From positions 1,488,001-1,552,000 of the forward strand of contig NZ_LR134356.1 in the NCBI RefSeq assembly GCF_900637195.1: 64,000 nucleotides of DNA. Direction: 5' to 3'. Every line of letters begins with the position of its first letter. Position 1 is the stretch's first letter. The notes under the pieces were generated by a model. The model did not search any database. It was not told the origin of the DNA and saw only the letters and a list, made by a program, of their open reading frames with translations. Both the position numbers and the translations under genes were made by a program. This document shows positions 35,847 to 44,202 of this stretch, in pieces. This DNA comes from Mycolicibacterium aurum (GTDB taxonomy: Bacteria > Actinomycetota > Actinomycetes > Mycobacteriales > Mycobacteriaceae).

Positions 35847-37397
35847 ATGACCGACCTGCGGGCGTCCTCTCCGGTGCCTACCCTTACCACGATCACCGTG
35901 CGCAACCCCGCCGACGGCTCCGTCGCCGGCACCGTCCCCGTCGACGACCCGGACACCGTCGCCGCGAAGGCGAGGGCCCTGCGCGACGCCCAGCCGCAAT
36001 GGGAGGCCCTCGGCGCCGAGGGGCGCAAGGCCTGGCTGCTGACCATGCAGGACTGGATCCTCGACAATGCCGAACACCTGACGGACGTGCTGCAGTCCGA
36101 AACCGGCAAGCCGAGAACCGAAGCCGCCATGGAAGCCCCGCTGTGCGCAGACCTGCTCAAGTACTGGGCGGGCAATGCGGCACGCTTCCTGGCCGACCAG
36201 CACCCGTCGGCACACAGCCCGCTGGGCAAGGTGAAGCGCCTGACCACCGTCTACCGGCCGTACCCGGTGGTCGGCCTCATCATCCCGTGGAACTTCCCGC
36301 TGCTCAACGTCGCCCTCGACGGCGTCGCGCCGCTCGCAGCCGGCGCGGCGGTCCTGCTCAAGCCGTCGGAGGTGACGCCGTTGAGCGCCGTGGAGTTCGC
36401 CCGCGGATGGTCCGAAATCGGTGCGCCGCGCGTGCTTTCGCTGACCACCGGCTACGCCGAGACGGGTGCCGCGGTGATCGCCGAGTCTGATTGTGTGCAC
36501 TTCACCGGCTCGACTGCCACCGGCCGCAAGGTTGCCGTGGCGTGCGCCGAACGCCTGATCCCCTGCAGTCTGGAACTCGGCGGCAAGGACCCCGCGATCG
36601 TGCTCGCCGACGCCGACCTCGAGCGGGCTGCGGCCGGAATCGCCTGGGGCGGCATGTTCAACGCCGGCCAGGTGTGTGTCTCCGTCGAGCGTGTCTACGT
36701 GGAGGCGCCGGTGTATGACGAGTTCGTCGCCAAGCTCACCGACGAGGTCGCCCGGCTGCGGCAGGGCCAGGACGGCAACAAGTTCGAATTCGACGTGGGC
36801 GCGATGGCCACTCACGCGCAGCGTGACATCGTGCAACGTCACGTCGACTCCGCGGTCGCCGCGGGGGCCCGGGTGACCACAGGCGGACGGCCCACCGGGG
36901 TGGGCACCTTCTTCGAGCCGACCGTCCTCGCCGATGTCGAGCAGTCGATGTCCTGCATCAGCGAGGAGACGTTCGGTCCCACGCTGCCGGTGGTCAAGGT
37001 CGCCGACGAGGACGAGGCGATCCGGTTGGCCAACGACTCGGTCTACGGCCTGTCGGCGTCGGTGTGGACGGGCGACCTCGCACGCGGTGAGCGCGTCGCG
37101 CGCCGCCTGGAAGCAGGTGCGGTGAACATCAACGATGCACTCGCCAACGGCTTCAGCTTCTCGTTGCCCATGCCGGGATGGAAGAGCTCAGGGATCGGAT
37201 CCCGCAACGGCGGTCCTGACGGAATCCTGAAATATTGCCGCTCCCAGGCGATCACGTCGCCGCGGCTGCCGACGCAGTCGCGCGAGATCAACTGGTATCC
37301 CTACTCGCGCCGGAAGACCAAGGTGTTCACCGGCGTGATCAGGGCTGCCGCGGGCCGCGGCTGGCGCCGCATCGGCCGCACGCCGCGCCAGAGCTAG
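35847..37397 (+). CDS. Succinic semialdehyde dehydrogenase (GabD2-like aldehyde dehydrogenase)
   Basis: NAD(P)-dependent oxidation of an aldehyde, probably succinic semialdehyde to succinate. The 516-residue protein has the full aldehyde dehydrogenase layout: VVGLIIPWNFPLLN (cofactor-binding Asn), LKPSE, FTGSTATGRK, general base Glu in LELGGKDP and nucleophile Cys in NAGQVCVS. Length and order of motifs match GabD2 of M. tuberculosis (Rv1731, encoded elsewhere). Substrate assignment is by resemblance only. The last 4 bp (CTAG) are shared with the convergent SDR stop. Confidence 0.9.
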   Translation: MTDLRASSPVPTLTTITVRNPADGSVAGTVPVDDPDTVAAKARALRDAQPQWEALGAEGRKAWLLTMQDWILDNAEHLTDVLQSETGKPRTEAAMEAPLCADLLKYWAGNAARFLADQHPSAHSPLGKVKRLTTVYRPYPVVGLIIPWNFPLLNVALDGVAPLAAGAAVLLKPSEVTPLSAVEFARGWSEIGAPRVLSLTTGYAETGAAVIAESDCVHFTGSTATGRKVAVACAERLIPCSLELGGKDPAIVLADADLERAAAGIAWGGMFNAGQVCVSVERVYVEAPVYDEFVAKLTDEVARLRQGQDGNKFEFDVGAMATHAQRDIVQRHVDSAVAAGARVTTGGRPTGVGTFFEPTVLADVEQSMSCISEETFGPTLPVVKVADEDEAIRLANDSVYGLSASVWTGDLARGERVARRLEAGAVNINDALANGFSFSLPMPGWKSSGIGSRNGGPDGILKYCRSQAITSPRLPTQSREINWYPYSRRKTKVFTGVIRAAAGRGWRRIGRTPRQS

Positions 37398-38239
37398 GGG
37401 CCGGTGTAGCCCGGGGGATTGGCGGACTCCACCCAGAAGTCCACCCCCAGGTCGGAGCCGGGCACGCAGTCGTACACCGACAGATCGGTGACCCCGGACT
37501 CCAGCAGCACGTCCTCGCACAGCAGCGTGTTACCGGTGTAGCTCGACGGCTTGGTCAGAATCGCGTACGCCGCATCGGAATACACCTCGGGCTTGCGGGA
37601 GCGTGCCATCGACTCCTCGCCGCCGAGGAGGTTCTGCACGGCGGCGGTGGCCACCATGGTGCGCGGCCACAGCGTGTTCGACGCGATGCCCGCGTCGCGC
37701 ATCTCCTCGGCAATACCCAACGCGCACAGCGTCATCCCGAACTTCGCCATCATGTACGGGGTGGGACGCAACCATTTCGACTCCAGCAGGATCGGTGGCG
37801 AGAGCGTCAGGATGTGCGGGTTGTCCCGGCCCTTCATGTGCGGGATGCAGGCCTGCGACACCGCGTAGGTGCCGCGCACCTGGATGCCGTTCATCAGGTC
37901 GAACCGCTTGAGCGGCACTTCTTCGATGGAGCCGAGGTTGATGGCCGAGGCGTTGTTCACGCAGATGTCGATGCCGCCGAACTGCTCGACGGCCTTCGCG
38001 ACGGCCGCGGCCACCGAGTCACCGTCGCGCACGTCACCGACGATCGGCAGCGCTTGACCGCCGACCTCCTCGATCTCCTTCGCCGCCGTGTAGACCGTGC
38101 CCGGCAGCTTCGGATGCGGTTCCGCGGTCTTGGCGACCAGCGCGATGTTGGCACCGTCGGCAGCGGCGCGCTTGGCGATCGCCAGCCCGATACCGCGGCT
38201 GGCACCGGAGATGAACATGGTTTTTCCCGCGAGCGACAT
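37394..38239 (-). CDS. Short-chain dehydrogenase (SDR)
   Basis: A 281-residue classical SDR with the cofactor motif SGASRGIG, the NNAS motif and the active site Ser (HILTLSPP) with Tyr-x3-Lys in TPYMMAKFG. The long C-terminal region with PEVYSDAAYAIL places it near the HSDL2/SCP2-associated SDR group that acts on fatty-acid-like substrates. Orthologous by order to Rv3224. It ends in the shared CTAG with the aldehyde dehydrogenase. Confidence 0.9.
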   Translation of the reverse strand: MSLAGKTMFISGASRGIGLAIAKRAAADGANIALVAKTAEPHPKLPGTVYTAAKEIEEVGGQALPIVGDVRDGDSVAAAVAKAVEQFGGIDICVNNASAINLGSIEEVPLKRFDLMNGIQVRGTYAVSQACIPHMKGRDNPHILTLSPPILLESKWLRPTPYMMAKFGMTLCALGIAEEMRDAGIASNTLWPRTMVATAAVQNLLGGEESMARSRKPEVYSDAAYAILTKPSSYTGNTLLCEDVLLESGVTDLSVYDCVPGSDLGVDFWVESANPPGYTGP

Positions 38240-38248
38240 GGGCCCAGC

Positions 38249-38740
38249 CTAGGTGGCGCAGATATCGGCGGTGACGGCATTGGTCAGGCGGATCAGCTCG
38301 CCCGGGTCCAGCGCGACGTCCCAGCCGCGCTTGCCTGCGCTGCACAACACCCGGTCCCACTGCAGGGCCGAGGCGTCGACGACGGTCGGCACCGGCCTGC
38401 GCTGGCCCAGCGGGGAGATGCCGCCGAGGACGTACCCCGTCGAGCGTTGCGCGTCGGCGGGATCGGCCATCGTGGCTTTCGGGGCGCCGAGGGCGCCGGC
38501 AGCAGCCTTGAGAGACAGCTTCGACGGCACCGGCAGCACCGCGACACCGAGGCCCCTGGGCAGCGCGATCACCAGGGTCTTGAAGATCTGCGCGGCCGAC
38601 AGATCGCCGGCATAGGCGAGTTCGTTGACCGCCTCCTCACCGAACGATTCACTGCGCGGATCGTGCCGGTACTGCACGACCTCGTGCGCCACCCCCGCGG
38701 CCACCAGGGCAGCGATCGCCGGTGTTGCTGCACGTGCCAC
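38249..38740 (-). CDS. YbaK/EbsC-type aminoacyl-tRNA deacylase
   Basis: A 163-residue protein of the YbaK family, which removes wrongly attached amino acids (typically Cys on tRNA-Pro) in trans. Conserved features are the FKTLVI strand with its Lys, the KLSLKAAAGALGAPKATMAD segment and the GYVLGGISPLG loop. In M. tuberculosis this gene appears split (Rv3224A/Rv3224B, from memory) while here it is intact. GTG start; 9 bp from the SDR gene, so cotranscription is likely. Confidence 0.9.
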   Translation of the reverse strand: MARAATPAIAALVAAGVAHEVVQYRHDPRSESFGEEAVNELAYAGDLSAAQIFKTLVIALPRGLGVAVLPVPSKLSLKAAAGALGAPKATMADPADAQRSTGYVLGGISPLGQRRPVPTVVDASALQWDRVLCSAGKRGWDVALDPGELIRLTNAVTADICAT

Positions 38741-38787
38741 CGGCTCAGCGTAGGCCCGGGGGCGCCTCGCACGCCGTCTGCCTCCCG

Positions 38788-38815
38788 GGGAACAACGACG
38801 CCGGTCGCCGCTGTT
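38788..38815 (+). promoter_or_regulatory. Candidate SigH-dependent autoregulatory promoter
   Basis: GGGAACA (38788-38794) and TGTT (38812-38815) are spaced as in the SigH consensus GGAAYA-N17/18-GTT. It lies about 85 bp upstream of the sigH start, matching the known positive autoregulation of mycobacterial sigH. Confidence 0.6.
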
Positions 38816-38900
38816 ATTGGGAGCAGCTGTGGTCGGCTCTAGGGCCGGTCAGGGCCAGTAGTCGGTGTCAGCCTTTAGGATCGTCGAGAGGGGATTGATT

Positions 38901-39668
38901 GTGCCAGCGATGGCCATGGAGGCTCCGTCACGTCCGGTAGTGGTGCTGGATGTGATCGGTGGCGCCGCTACAGAAGGGACGGTGTTCCCCACGATGACCG
39001 AAACCAGTGGGTTGGCCGCGGAGGCGACCCTGGACGCAGAGACGCGTGAGGCAGAGGCGAGGGCGGCCGAAACGGACGCCGAGCTGACCGCCCGCTTCGA
39101 GCGGGACGCCATTCCGATGCTCGACCAGCTCTACGGCGGCGCGCTGCGCATGACGCGCAATCCCGCCGATGCCGAGGATCTACTGCAGGAAACCATGGTG
39201 AAGGCCTATTCCGGCTTCCGCTCGTTCCGCGAGGGCACCAACCTCAAGGCGTGGCTCTACCGGATCCTGACCAACACCTACATCAACAGCTACCGCAAGA
39301 AGCAGCGCCAGCCGGCCGAGTACCCGACCGAGGAGATCACCGACTGGCAGTTGGCGGCCAATGCCGAACACACCTCGACGGGGTTGCGATCGGCCGAGGT
39401 CGAAGCGCTGGAGCTGCTCCCCGACAACGAGATCAAGGAAGCGCTGCAGGCTCTGCCAGAAGAGTTCCGGATGGCGGTGTACTACGCCGACGTCGAGGGC
39501 TTCCCGTACAAGGAGATCGCCGAGATCATGGACACACCCATTGGCACTGTGATGTCGCGGCTGCACCGCGGCCGACGTCAGTTGCGCGAATTGTTGGCCG
39601 ACGTGGCCCGTGAGCGCGGCTTCAACCGGGGTGCGAAGGTCGACGCAGCGGAGGAGGTCGTCTCATGA
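38901..39668 (+). CDS. sigH: ECF sigma factor SigH
   Basis: Sigma factor for oxidative, heat and disulfide stress. Regions 2 ([20 protein letters not shown], with [19 protein letters not shown]) and 4 ([20 protein letters not shown] then [18 protein letters not shown]) are complete. GTG 38901 with GAGAGGGGA at 38886-38894 gives 255 residues, about 40 more than M. tuberculosis SigH (216). ATG 38994 would give 224 but lacks a clear ribosome-binding site. The extension is Ala/Glu-rich. The stop overlaps rshA (ATGA). Confidence 0.95.
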   Translation: MPAMAMEAPSRPVVVLDVIGGAATEGTVFPTMTETSGLAAEATLDAETREAEARAAETDAELTARFERDAIPMLDQLYGGALRMTRNPADAEDLLQETMVKAYSGFRSFREGTNLKAWLYRILTNTYINSYRKKQRQPAEYPTEEITDWQLAANAEHTSTGLRSAEVEALELLPDNEIKEALQALPEEFRMAVYYADVEGFPYKEIAEIMDTPIGTVMSRLHRGRRQLRELLADVARERGFNRGAKVDAAEEVVS

Positions 39669-39985
39669 GTGGCACCGACGCCACCGGCGAATCCGGTTCC
39701 GACGAGCGCTGGACCCCACCGGTAGGCCCGATCGACCCGGAGCATCCGGAGTGCGCGGCCGTCATCGCAGAAGTGTGGACGTTGCTCGACGGCGAGTGCA
39801 CCGTGGAGACTCGCGACAAGCTGCGGGTACACCTCGAGGAATGTCCGACGTGCCTTCGGCACTACGGCATCGAGGAGAAGATCAAGAATCTGATCGCCAC
39901 CAAGTGCAGCGGCGAGCGGGCCCCCGACAGCCTGCGGGAGCGCCTGCGTATTCAGATCAGCCGCACCACGATCATCCGCGGCTGA
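39665..39985 (+). CDS. rshA: Zinc-associated anti-sigma factor RshA
   Basis: Redox-sensitive anti-sigma factor that holds SigH under reducing conditions and releases it on oxidation. The 106-residue protein has the ZAS signature H56-LEE-C60-PT-C63 and further cysteines at 30, 45 and 85. It is co-translated with sigH through a 4-bp ATGA overlap, the standard arrangement. Confidence 0.95.
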   Translation: MSGTDATGESGSDERWTPPVGPIDPEHPECAAVIAEVWTLLDGECTVETRDKLRVHLEECPTCLRHYGIEEKIKNLIATKCSGERAPDSLRERLRIQISRTTIIRG

Positions 39986-40001
39986 CCCACCCAGAACACA
40001 A

Positions 40002-40035
40002 AACCGCCCGGCCTCCACTGGAGTGCCGGGCGGTT
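40002..40035. terminator. Bidirectional terminator between rshA and the bL37 gene
   Basis: AACCGCCCGGC (40002-40012) pairs with GCCGGGCGGTT (40025-40035), an 11-bp stem with a 12-nt loop. On the minus strand it is followed by TTTTGTGTT, a proper U-rich tail for the bL37 transcript; on the plus strand only GGTTGG follows. Confidence 0.85.
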
Positions 40036-40055
40036 GGCTCTGTAGAGCCGAAAGA

Positions 40056-40151
40056 TCAGCGTCCTACGGACTTCGAACCCGCGTTGGGTCGCTTGCCGTG
40101 ATTGGCCTTGGAGTGCTTGCGGTCGCGCTTCTTACGGCCACGCTTGGCCAT
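40056..40151 (-). CDS. Ribosomal protein bL37
   Basis: A 31-residue, extremely basic peptide beginning MAKRGRKKRDRKHSKANHGK. This is the sequence of bL37, a small mycobacterial large-subunit protein found in ribosome structures near the peptidyl-transferase region. The version I know from M. smegmatis is about 24 residues; here the tail continues with AGSKSVGR. GGAGG lies 6 nt before the ATG. It is so short that automated annotation often omits it. Confidence 0.9.
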   Translation of the reverse strand: MAKRGRKKRDRKHSKANHGKRPNAGSKSVGR

Positions 40152-40338
40152 GGTGTACCTCCACTGTGTCGACTGGTATCGGGTAGAACCGCCCCGATCA
40201 ACGGGGTGAGTTGGGTCCATTCTCGCATGCTTCCGGATGGGCAATTTCCCCCGGGCCGCGCAGCCTGTGGGCCGGGGACCCCGCGTTGTGGTTCGATAGG
40301 ACGCGTTAACCAGCAGTAGTGACGTCAGTGGGGTGAAG

Positions 40339-40554
40339 ATGGCCGAGGATGTTCGCGCGGAAATCGTGGCCAGTGTGCTCGAGGTCGTGGTTCACGAAGG
40401 CGATCAGATCGGTGAAGGCGACACCCTGGTGCTGCTCGAATCGATGAAGATGGAGATTCCGGTCCTGGCAGAGGTCGCCGGGACCGTCAGCAAGGTCAGC
40501 GTGTCGGTCGGTGATGTCATCCAGGCCGGCGACCTCATTGCGGTCATCAGCTGA
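40339..40554 (+). CDS. Biotin/lipoyl attachment carrier protein
   Basis: A 71-residue single-domain carrier with the biotinylation motif ESMKMEIPV (Lys acceptor) and the flanking Gly turns of a biotinyl domain. It corresponds to Rv3221c (TB7.3), also 71 residues. The carboxylase it serves is not encoded nearby; it may be a free-standing carrier. ATG 40339 is favoured over GTG 40333 by length agreement. Confidence 0.93.
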   Translation: MAEDVRAEIVASVLEVVVHEGDQIGEGDTLVLLESMKMEIPVLAEVAGTVSKVSVSVGDVIQAGDLIAVIS

Positions 40555-40592
40555 CGCTCTGATCTTCCACAACACTGCCGTCGCCGTAAGCC

Positions 40593-42077
40593 ATGTCCAC
40601 CCTCGGTGACCTGCTCGCCGAGCACACAGTCCTGCCCGGCACCGCGGTCGATCATCTACACGCCGTCGTGGGTGAATGGCAGCTGCTCGCAGATCTGTCG
40701 TTCGCCGACTACCTGATGTGGGTGCAGCGCGACGACGGGACGCTGGTCTGCGTCGCTCAGGTACGGCCCAACACCGCGCCGACGGTGCTGCTGGCCGACG
40801 CCGTCGGATCACTCGCCGAAGCCGAAGACATCCCGATCGTCGCGACCGCGTTCTGCTCCGGGACCATCGGACGCGCCACCGTCGAGGGTGAGCCCGGCTC
40901 GCCAGGGCTCAACGTCGAGGCGGTGCCGGTGCGGCACGGAAACGCCGTCGTCGCGGTGCTGACGCATCAGACCTCGCTCGCTCCGCGGCAGGCCAGCCCG
41001 CTGGAAGCGGCCTACGTCGACTGTGCGGGCGACCTGCTCAACATGCTGTCCGAGGGCACGTTCCCCAACGTCGGCGACCTGGCCATGTCGCGGTCGAGTC
41101 CACGCGTCGGCGACGGGTTCATCCGGCTGGACCAGTCCGGCGTGGTCACCTTCGCCAGCCCCAACGCGATTTCGGCGTACCACCGGATGGGATTGTCGGC
41201 CGAACTTGAGGGCCACAATCTGCTCAGTGTGACGCGTCCGCTGATCTCGGACCCGTTCGAGGCGCAGGAACTCGCCAACCACATCCGTGATTCGCTCGCA
41301 GGCGGCTCCAGCATGCGGATGGAGGTGGACGCCGGCGGCGCCACGGTTCTGCTGCGCACGTTGCCCCTGGGGGTGCACGGAGTGGCCGTCGGCGCCGCCG
41401 TGCTGATCCGCGATGTCACCGAGGTGAAGCGCCGGGATCGCGCGCTGTTGTCCAAGGACGCGACCATCCGCGAGATCCACCACCGCGTGAAGAACAACCT
41501 GCAGACCGTGGCGGCGCTGCTACGTCTGCAGGCGCGCCGGACCAACAATCCCGAGGGTCGCGAGGCGCTGATGGAATCGGTGCGACGGGTGTCCTCGATC
41601 GCGCTGGTGCACGATGCGCTGTCGATGTCGGTGGACGAAGAGGTCAACCTCGACGAGGTCATCGACCGCATCCTGCCGATCATGAACGACGTGGCCACCG
41701 TGGACTCACCGATCCGGATCAACCGGCACGGCGATCTCGGGGTGCTCGACGCCGACCGCGCGACAGCGCTGATCATGGTGGTCACCGAGCTGGTGCAGAA
41801 CGCCATCGAGCACGCCTTCGACACCACCGCCCCGCAGGGTTGCGTGACCATCCGCGCCCAACGTTCCGCCCGCTGGCTCGACGTGGTGGTCCACGACGAC
41901 GGACGCGGGCTGCCGGACGGATTCAGCCTGGAGAAGTCGGACCGGCTCGGCCTGCAGATCGTTCGGACGTTGGTCTCGGCCGAGCTCGACGGTTCGCTGG
42001 GGATGCACAACGCAGAATCGGGCGGTACCGATGTGATCCTGCGCGTGCCGATCGGTCGGCGGGTACGCGTCAGCTAA
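40593..42077 (+). CDS. pdtaS: Sensor histidine kinase PdtaS
   Basis: Soluble sensor kinase of the PdtaS-PdtaR system, whose response regulator is an ANTAR RNA-binding antiterminator encoded elsewhere. The 494-residue protein has an N-terminal GAF-like domain and a PAS-like domain (FIRLDQSGVVTFASPNAI). An HWE/HisKA_2 kinase core follows, with IREIHHRVKNNLQTVAALLR (His296-His297) and HATPase boxes (VVTELVQNAIEHAF, DDGRGLP, GLQIVRTLV). No membrane segments. Orthologous to Rv3220c; family known to sense copper/NO and cyclic-di-GMP. Confidence 0.95.
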   Translation: MSTLGDLLAEHTVLPGTAVDHLHAVVGEWQLLADLSFADYLMWVQRDDGTLVCVAQVRPNTAPTVLLADAVGSLAEAEDIPIVATAFCSGTIGRATVEGEPGSPGLNVEAVPVRHGNAVVAVLTHQTSLAPRQASPLEAAYVDCAGDLLNMLSEGTFPNVGDLAMSRSSPRVGDGFIRLDQSGVVTFASPNAISAYHRMGLSAELEGHNLLSVTRPLISDPFEAQELANHIRDSLAGGSSMRMEVDAGGATVLLRTLPLGVHGVAVGAAVLIRDVTEVKRRDRALLSKDATIREIHHRVKNNLQTVAALLRLQARRTNNPEGREALMESVRRVSSIALVHDALSMSVDEEVNLDEVIDRILPIMNDVATVDSPIRINRHGDLGVLDADRATALIMVVTELVQNAIEHAFDTTAPQGCVTIRAQRSARWLDVVVHDDGRGLPDGFSLEKSDRLGLQIVRTLVSAELDGSLGMHNAESGGTDVILRVPIGRRVRVS

Positions 42078-42139
42078 GAATTGACGGTTACCGAAAAATG
42101 GCGAATTGTGCCGAATTTATGCGACAAAGAAGACAAAGA

Positions 42140-42169
42140 AAACGGCCCCGACTTTCATCGGGGCCGTTT
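42140..42169. terminator. Bidirectional terminator between pdtaS and whiB1
   Basis: AAACGGCCCCGA (42140-42151) pairs with TCGGGGCCGTTT (42158-42169), a 12-bp stem with a 6-nt loop. The minus strand continues TCTTTGTCTTCTTTG, a strong U-rich tail for whiB1; the plus strand continues CCTGCG. Confidence 0.9.
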
Positions 42170-42190
42170 CCTGCGTGAATCGTGTGAGTC

Positions 42191-42445
42191 TCAGACTCCC
42201 GAGCGGGCCTTCGTCCGAGCGTTACGACGCTTGAGTGCGCGGCGCTCGTCCTCGCTCATGCCACCCCAGACGCCGGCATCCTGGCCGGACTCCAACGCCC
42301 AGCTCAGGCAATCTGCAGTCACCGGGCAGCGGTTGCAGACGAGCTTCGCGTCGGCAATCTGCGCGAGAGCCGGGCCGCTGTTTCCCACCGGGAAGAACAG
42401 TTCCGGATCTTCGTCGCGACAGACCGCCTTGTGGCGCCAATCCAT
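42191..42445 (-). CDS. whiB1: Iron-sulfur transcriptional regulator WhiB1
   Basis: Essential NO-responsive [4Fe-4S] regulator that binds the sigma-A subunit. The 84-residue protein has the four cluster cysteines C9, C37, C40 and C46, the GVWGG turn and the basic C-terminal DNA-binding tail (ALKRRNARTKARSGV). It matches M. tuberculosis WhiB1 in length and nearly in sequence. ATG 42445 has AAAAGGAG just upstream; a start six codons earlier would break the known N-terminus. A Crp-like site lies upstream at 42587-42600. Confidence 0.98.
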   Translation of the reverse strand: MDWRHKAVCRDEDPELFFPVGNSGPALAQIADAKLVCNRCPVTADCLSWALESGQDAGVWGGMSEDERRALKRRNARTKARSGV

Positions 42446-42586
42446 GGTGTAACTCCTTTTCATGTGCGCGCAGCAGGGCGCACGAGCTTAACTTCGGCTG
42501 TTAACGCAAGCGCTCCAAATGTTTCTGCGCTGTTGCATAAGATGCTTTCACAGGCTGAACAGATGTCAATAGAAGTCCGTTAACAC

Positions 42587-42600
42587 GTGGTCAATGTCAC
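42587..42600. promoter_or_regulatory. Candidate Crp (cAMP receptor protein) site upstream of whiB1
   Basis: Read towards whiB1 the site is GTGA-CATTGA-CCAC, matching seven of eight defined bases of the Crp half-sites GTGA-N6-TCAC. M. tuberculosis whiB1 is controlled by Crp (Rv3676) through such sites. It lies about 140 bp upstream of the whiB1 start codon. Confidence 0.55.
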
Positions 42601-42713
42601 TGCCCAGGACCGTTACCGAGGCCCTTACTCCGTTGTACTACACTCAATCCACCTGCGCCCGAATTCCCCGCTGGGAACCCCGTGTGAACCCGGGTTTGCG
42701 CAGATCAAAGGCC

Positions 42714-43670
42714 CTATTTCCCCATTTTCGGCAGTGGCGCGACGACAGCCAGAGCGTCGGCAACGGCAGTGAACTGCATCATTTCGCGCATCCCGACGTA
42801 ATCTCCGTCGATCTGGCACGCCACCGGGGTGTCGCTGGTCACTTTGAGCCATGCCAGGTCGTCGTCGCGGATCAGATGCTTCGCGTCCAGACGCGGCTTG
42901 CGCGAGTTCATCTGCCGCACCAGCCGCAGATTGGCCCAGATGTTCATGCTGGTGGTCGCGAAAACTCCGAGGCCGGTCTCGAATGTCGTGCCCGGGTTGG
43001 TCCACACAGGACGTGAGTTGGCATACGTCCACGGGCTGGAGTTGGAGACGAAGGCGAAGTGGACGCCCGGGATGGGCTCCCGGCCTGGCATGTGCAGTGT
43101 CAGCCGGGGCTCCCTGCGTGCGCTCGCCAGCACCTCCCGGACCGCCACCCGGATGTAGCGCGACGCCGTGACCTTGCGGCCCTTCTCGCGCTGCGCCTCC
43201 ACCGCGGCGACCACGTCCCCGTCGACGCCCATGCCCGCGGTGAACACGCCCCAGCGCTCGCCGCAGTCCATCAGGCCGATGCGGCGCCAGGTACCGCCGC
43301 GGCGAAAGTCGCCGAGCAGGTCGACCAGCTGGTTCGTGGCTTCGGTCGGGTCGGGGCTGATCCCCAGCGCGCGGGCGAAGACATTGGCCGACCCGCCGGG
43401 CACCACGCCGACCGCGGGTCCGCGATGGCCGGGGCCGCCCTCGCCGAGAATCCCGTTGACCACCTCGTTCACCGTGCCGTCGCCGCCGTGCACGATCAGC
43501 ACGTCGACCCCGTCACGCGTCGCCTGCTGGGCGATCTCGATGGCGTGTCCGCGATGATCGGTGTGGACGACGGTCAGGCGGACTCGGCTCTCCAGCGCAT
43601 GCGCCAGCAGATCACGCCCCGCGGGCGTCGTCGAGGTCGCATTCGGATTAACGATCAGCACGGCGCGCAC
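42714..43670 (-). CDS. Diacylglycerol/lipid kinase family protein
   Basis: A 318-residue member of the DAGK catalytic family, which phosphorylates lipid hydroxyls at the membrane. The N-terminus [12 protein letters not shown] and the nucleotide-binding [14 protein letters not shown] with the following [15 protein letters not shown] are diagnostic. GTG 43670 is preferred: homology starts there and TAGGCT lies 8 nt upstream. Orthologous by order to Rv3218 (321 residues). Confidence 0.92.
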   Translation of the reverse strand: MRAVLIVNPNATSTTPAGRDLLAHALESRVRLTVVHTDHRGHAIEIAQQATRDGVDVLIVHGGDGTVNEVVNGILGEGGPGHRGPAVGVVPGGSANVFARALGISPDPTEATNQLVDLLGDFRRGGTWRRIGLMDCGERWGVFTAGMGVDGDVVAAVEAQREKGRKVTASRYIRVAVREVLASARREPRLTLHMPGREPIPGVHFAFVSNSSPWTYANSRPVWTNPGTTFETGLGVFATTSMNIWANLRLVRQMNSRKPRLDAKHLIRDDDLAWLKVTSDTPVACQIDGDYVGMREMMQFTAVADALAVVAPLPKMGK

Positions 43671-43678
43671 GGGGCCTG

Positions 43679-43684
43679 AGCCTA
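43679..43684 (-). promoter_or_regulatory. -10 element for leaderless lipid kinase gene
   Basis: On the minus strand TAGGCT lies 8 nt before the GTG at 43670. The same hexamer precedes tmk and the gene at 55919. Confidence 0.45.
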
Positions 43685-43746
43685 ACGGGCCGGCCGGCAC
43701 CCGAGACATCGCGCAGGTCATGCCCCATCGGGGGACGCCGCGCCGG

Positions 43747-43752
43747 TACCGT
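43747..43752 (+). promoter_or_regulatory. -10 element for leaderless aroQ
   Basis: TACCGT lies exactly 6 nt before the GTG start of aroQ; no ribosome-binding site is visible. Confidence 0.55.
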
Positions 43753-43758
43753 ACAACG

Positions 43759-44202
43759 GTGACCGAACGCCGACTGCTACTGCTCAACGGGCCGAACCTG
43801 AACCTGCTCGGGACAAGGCAGCCCGAGGTCTACGGTGTGACGACGCTGGCCGAGATCGAGTCGCGGGTCGCCGACGTGGCCGCCGACGCAGGCCTGCAGG
43901 TGCGGGCCGTGCAGAGCAATCACGAGGGCGTGCTCGTCGACGCGATCCAGGCGGCGCGCGCCGACTGCGCAGGCATCGTCATCAATCCCGCCGCCTACAG
44001 CCACACGTCGGTCGCCATCGCCGACGCGCTCCGCTCGGCTGGGCTGCCCGTCGCCGAGGTGCACCTGAGCAACATTCACGCGCGCGAAGAGTTCCGGCAC
44101 CACTCGTACGTGTCGGCGGTCGCGGACATGGTGGTCGCGGGAGCCGGCCCGCTGGGCTACGAGATGGCGGTGCGCTACCTGGCAGGCAGGCTCGCGCAGT
44201 GA
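43759..44202 (+). CDS. aroQ: Type II 3-dehydroquinate dehydratase
   Basis: Third step of the shikimate pathway: dehydrates 3-dehydroquinate. The 147-residue protein has the active-site Arg20 and Tyr25 in [21 protein letters not shown], Asn78 and His82 in NPAAYSHTS, and His102/Arg113 in [16 protein letters not shown]. It is the same length as M. tuberculosis AroQ, but that gene lies in the aro cluster (Rv2537c). Placement here is therefore unusual, and a second copy elsewhere is possible. It overlaps the next gene by 4 bp. Confidence 0.96.
   Translation: MTERRLLLLNGPNLNLLGTRQPEVYGVTTLAEIESRVADVAADAGLQVRAVQSNHEGVLVDAIQAARADCAGIVINPAAYSHTSVAIADALRSAGLPVAEVHLSNIHAREEFRHHSYVSAVADMVVAGAGPLGYEMAVRYLAGRLAQ

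Noticed and set aside
38994..39668. Shorter sigH start at ATG 38994 as the main start
   Set aside because: It would better match M. tuberculosis in length but has no well-placed ribosome-binding site, whereas GTG 38901 does. Kept as an alternative.
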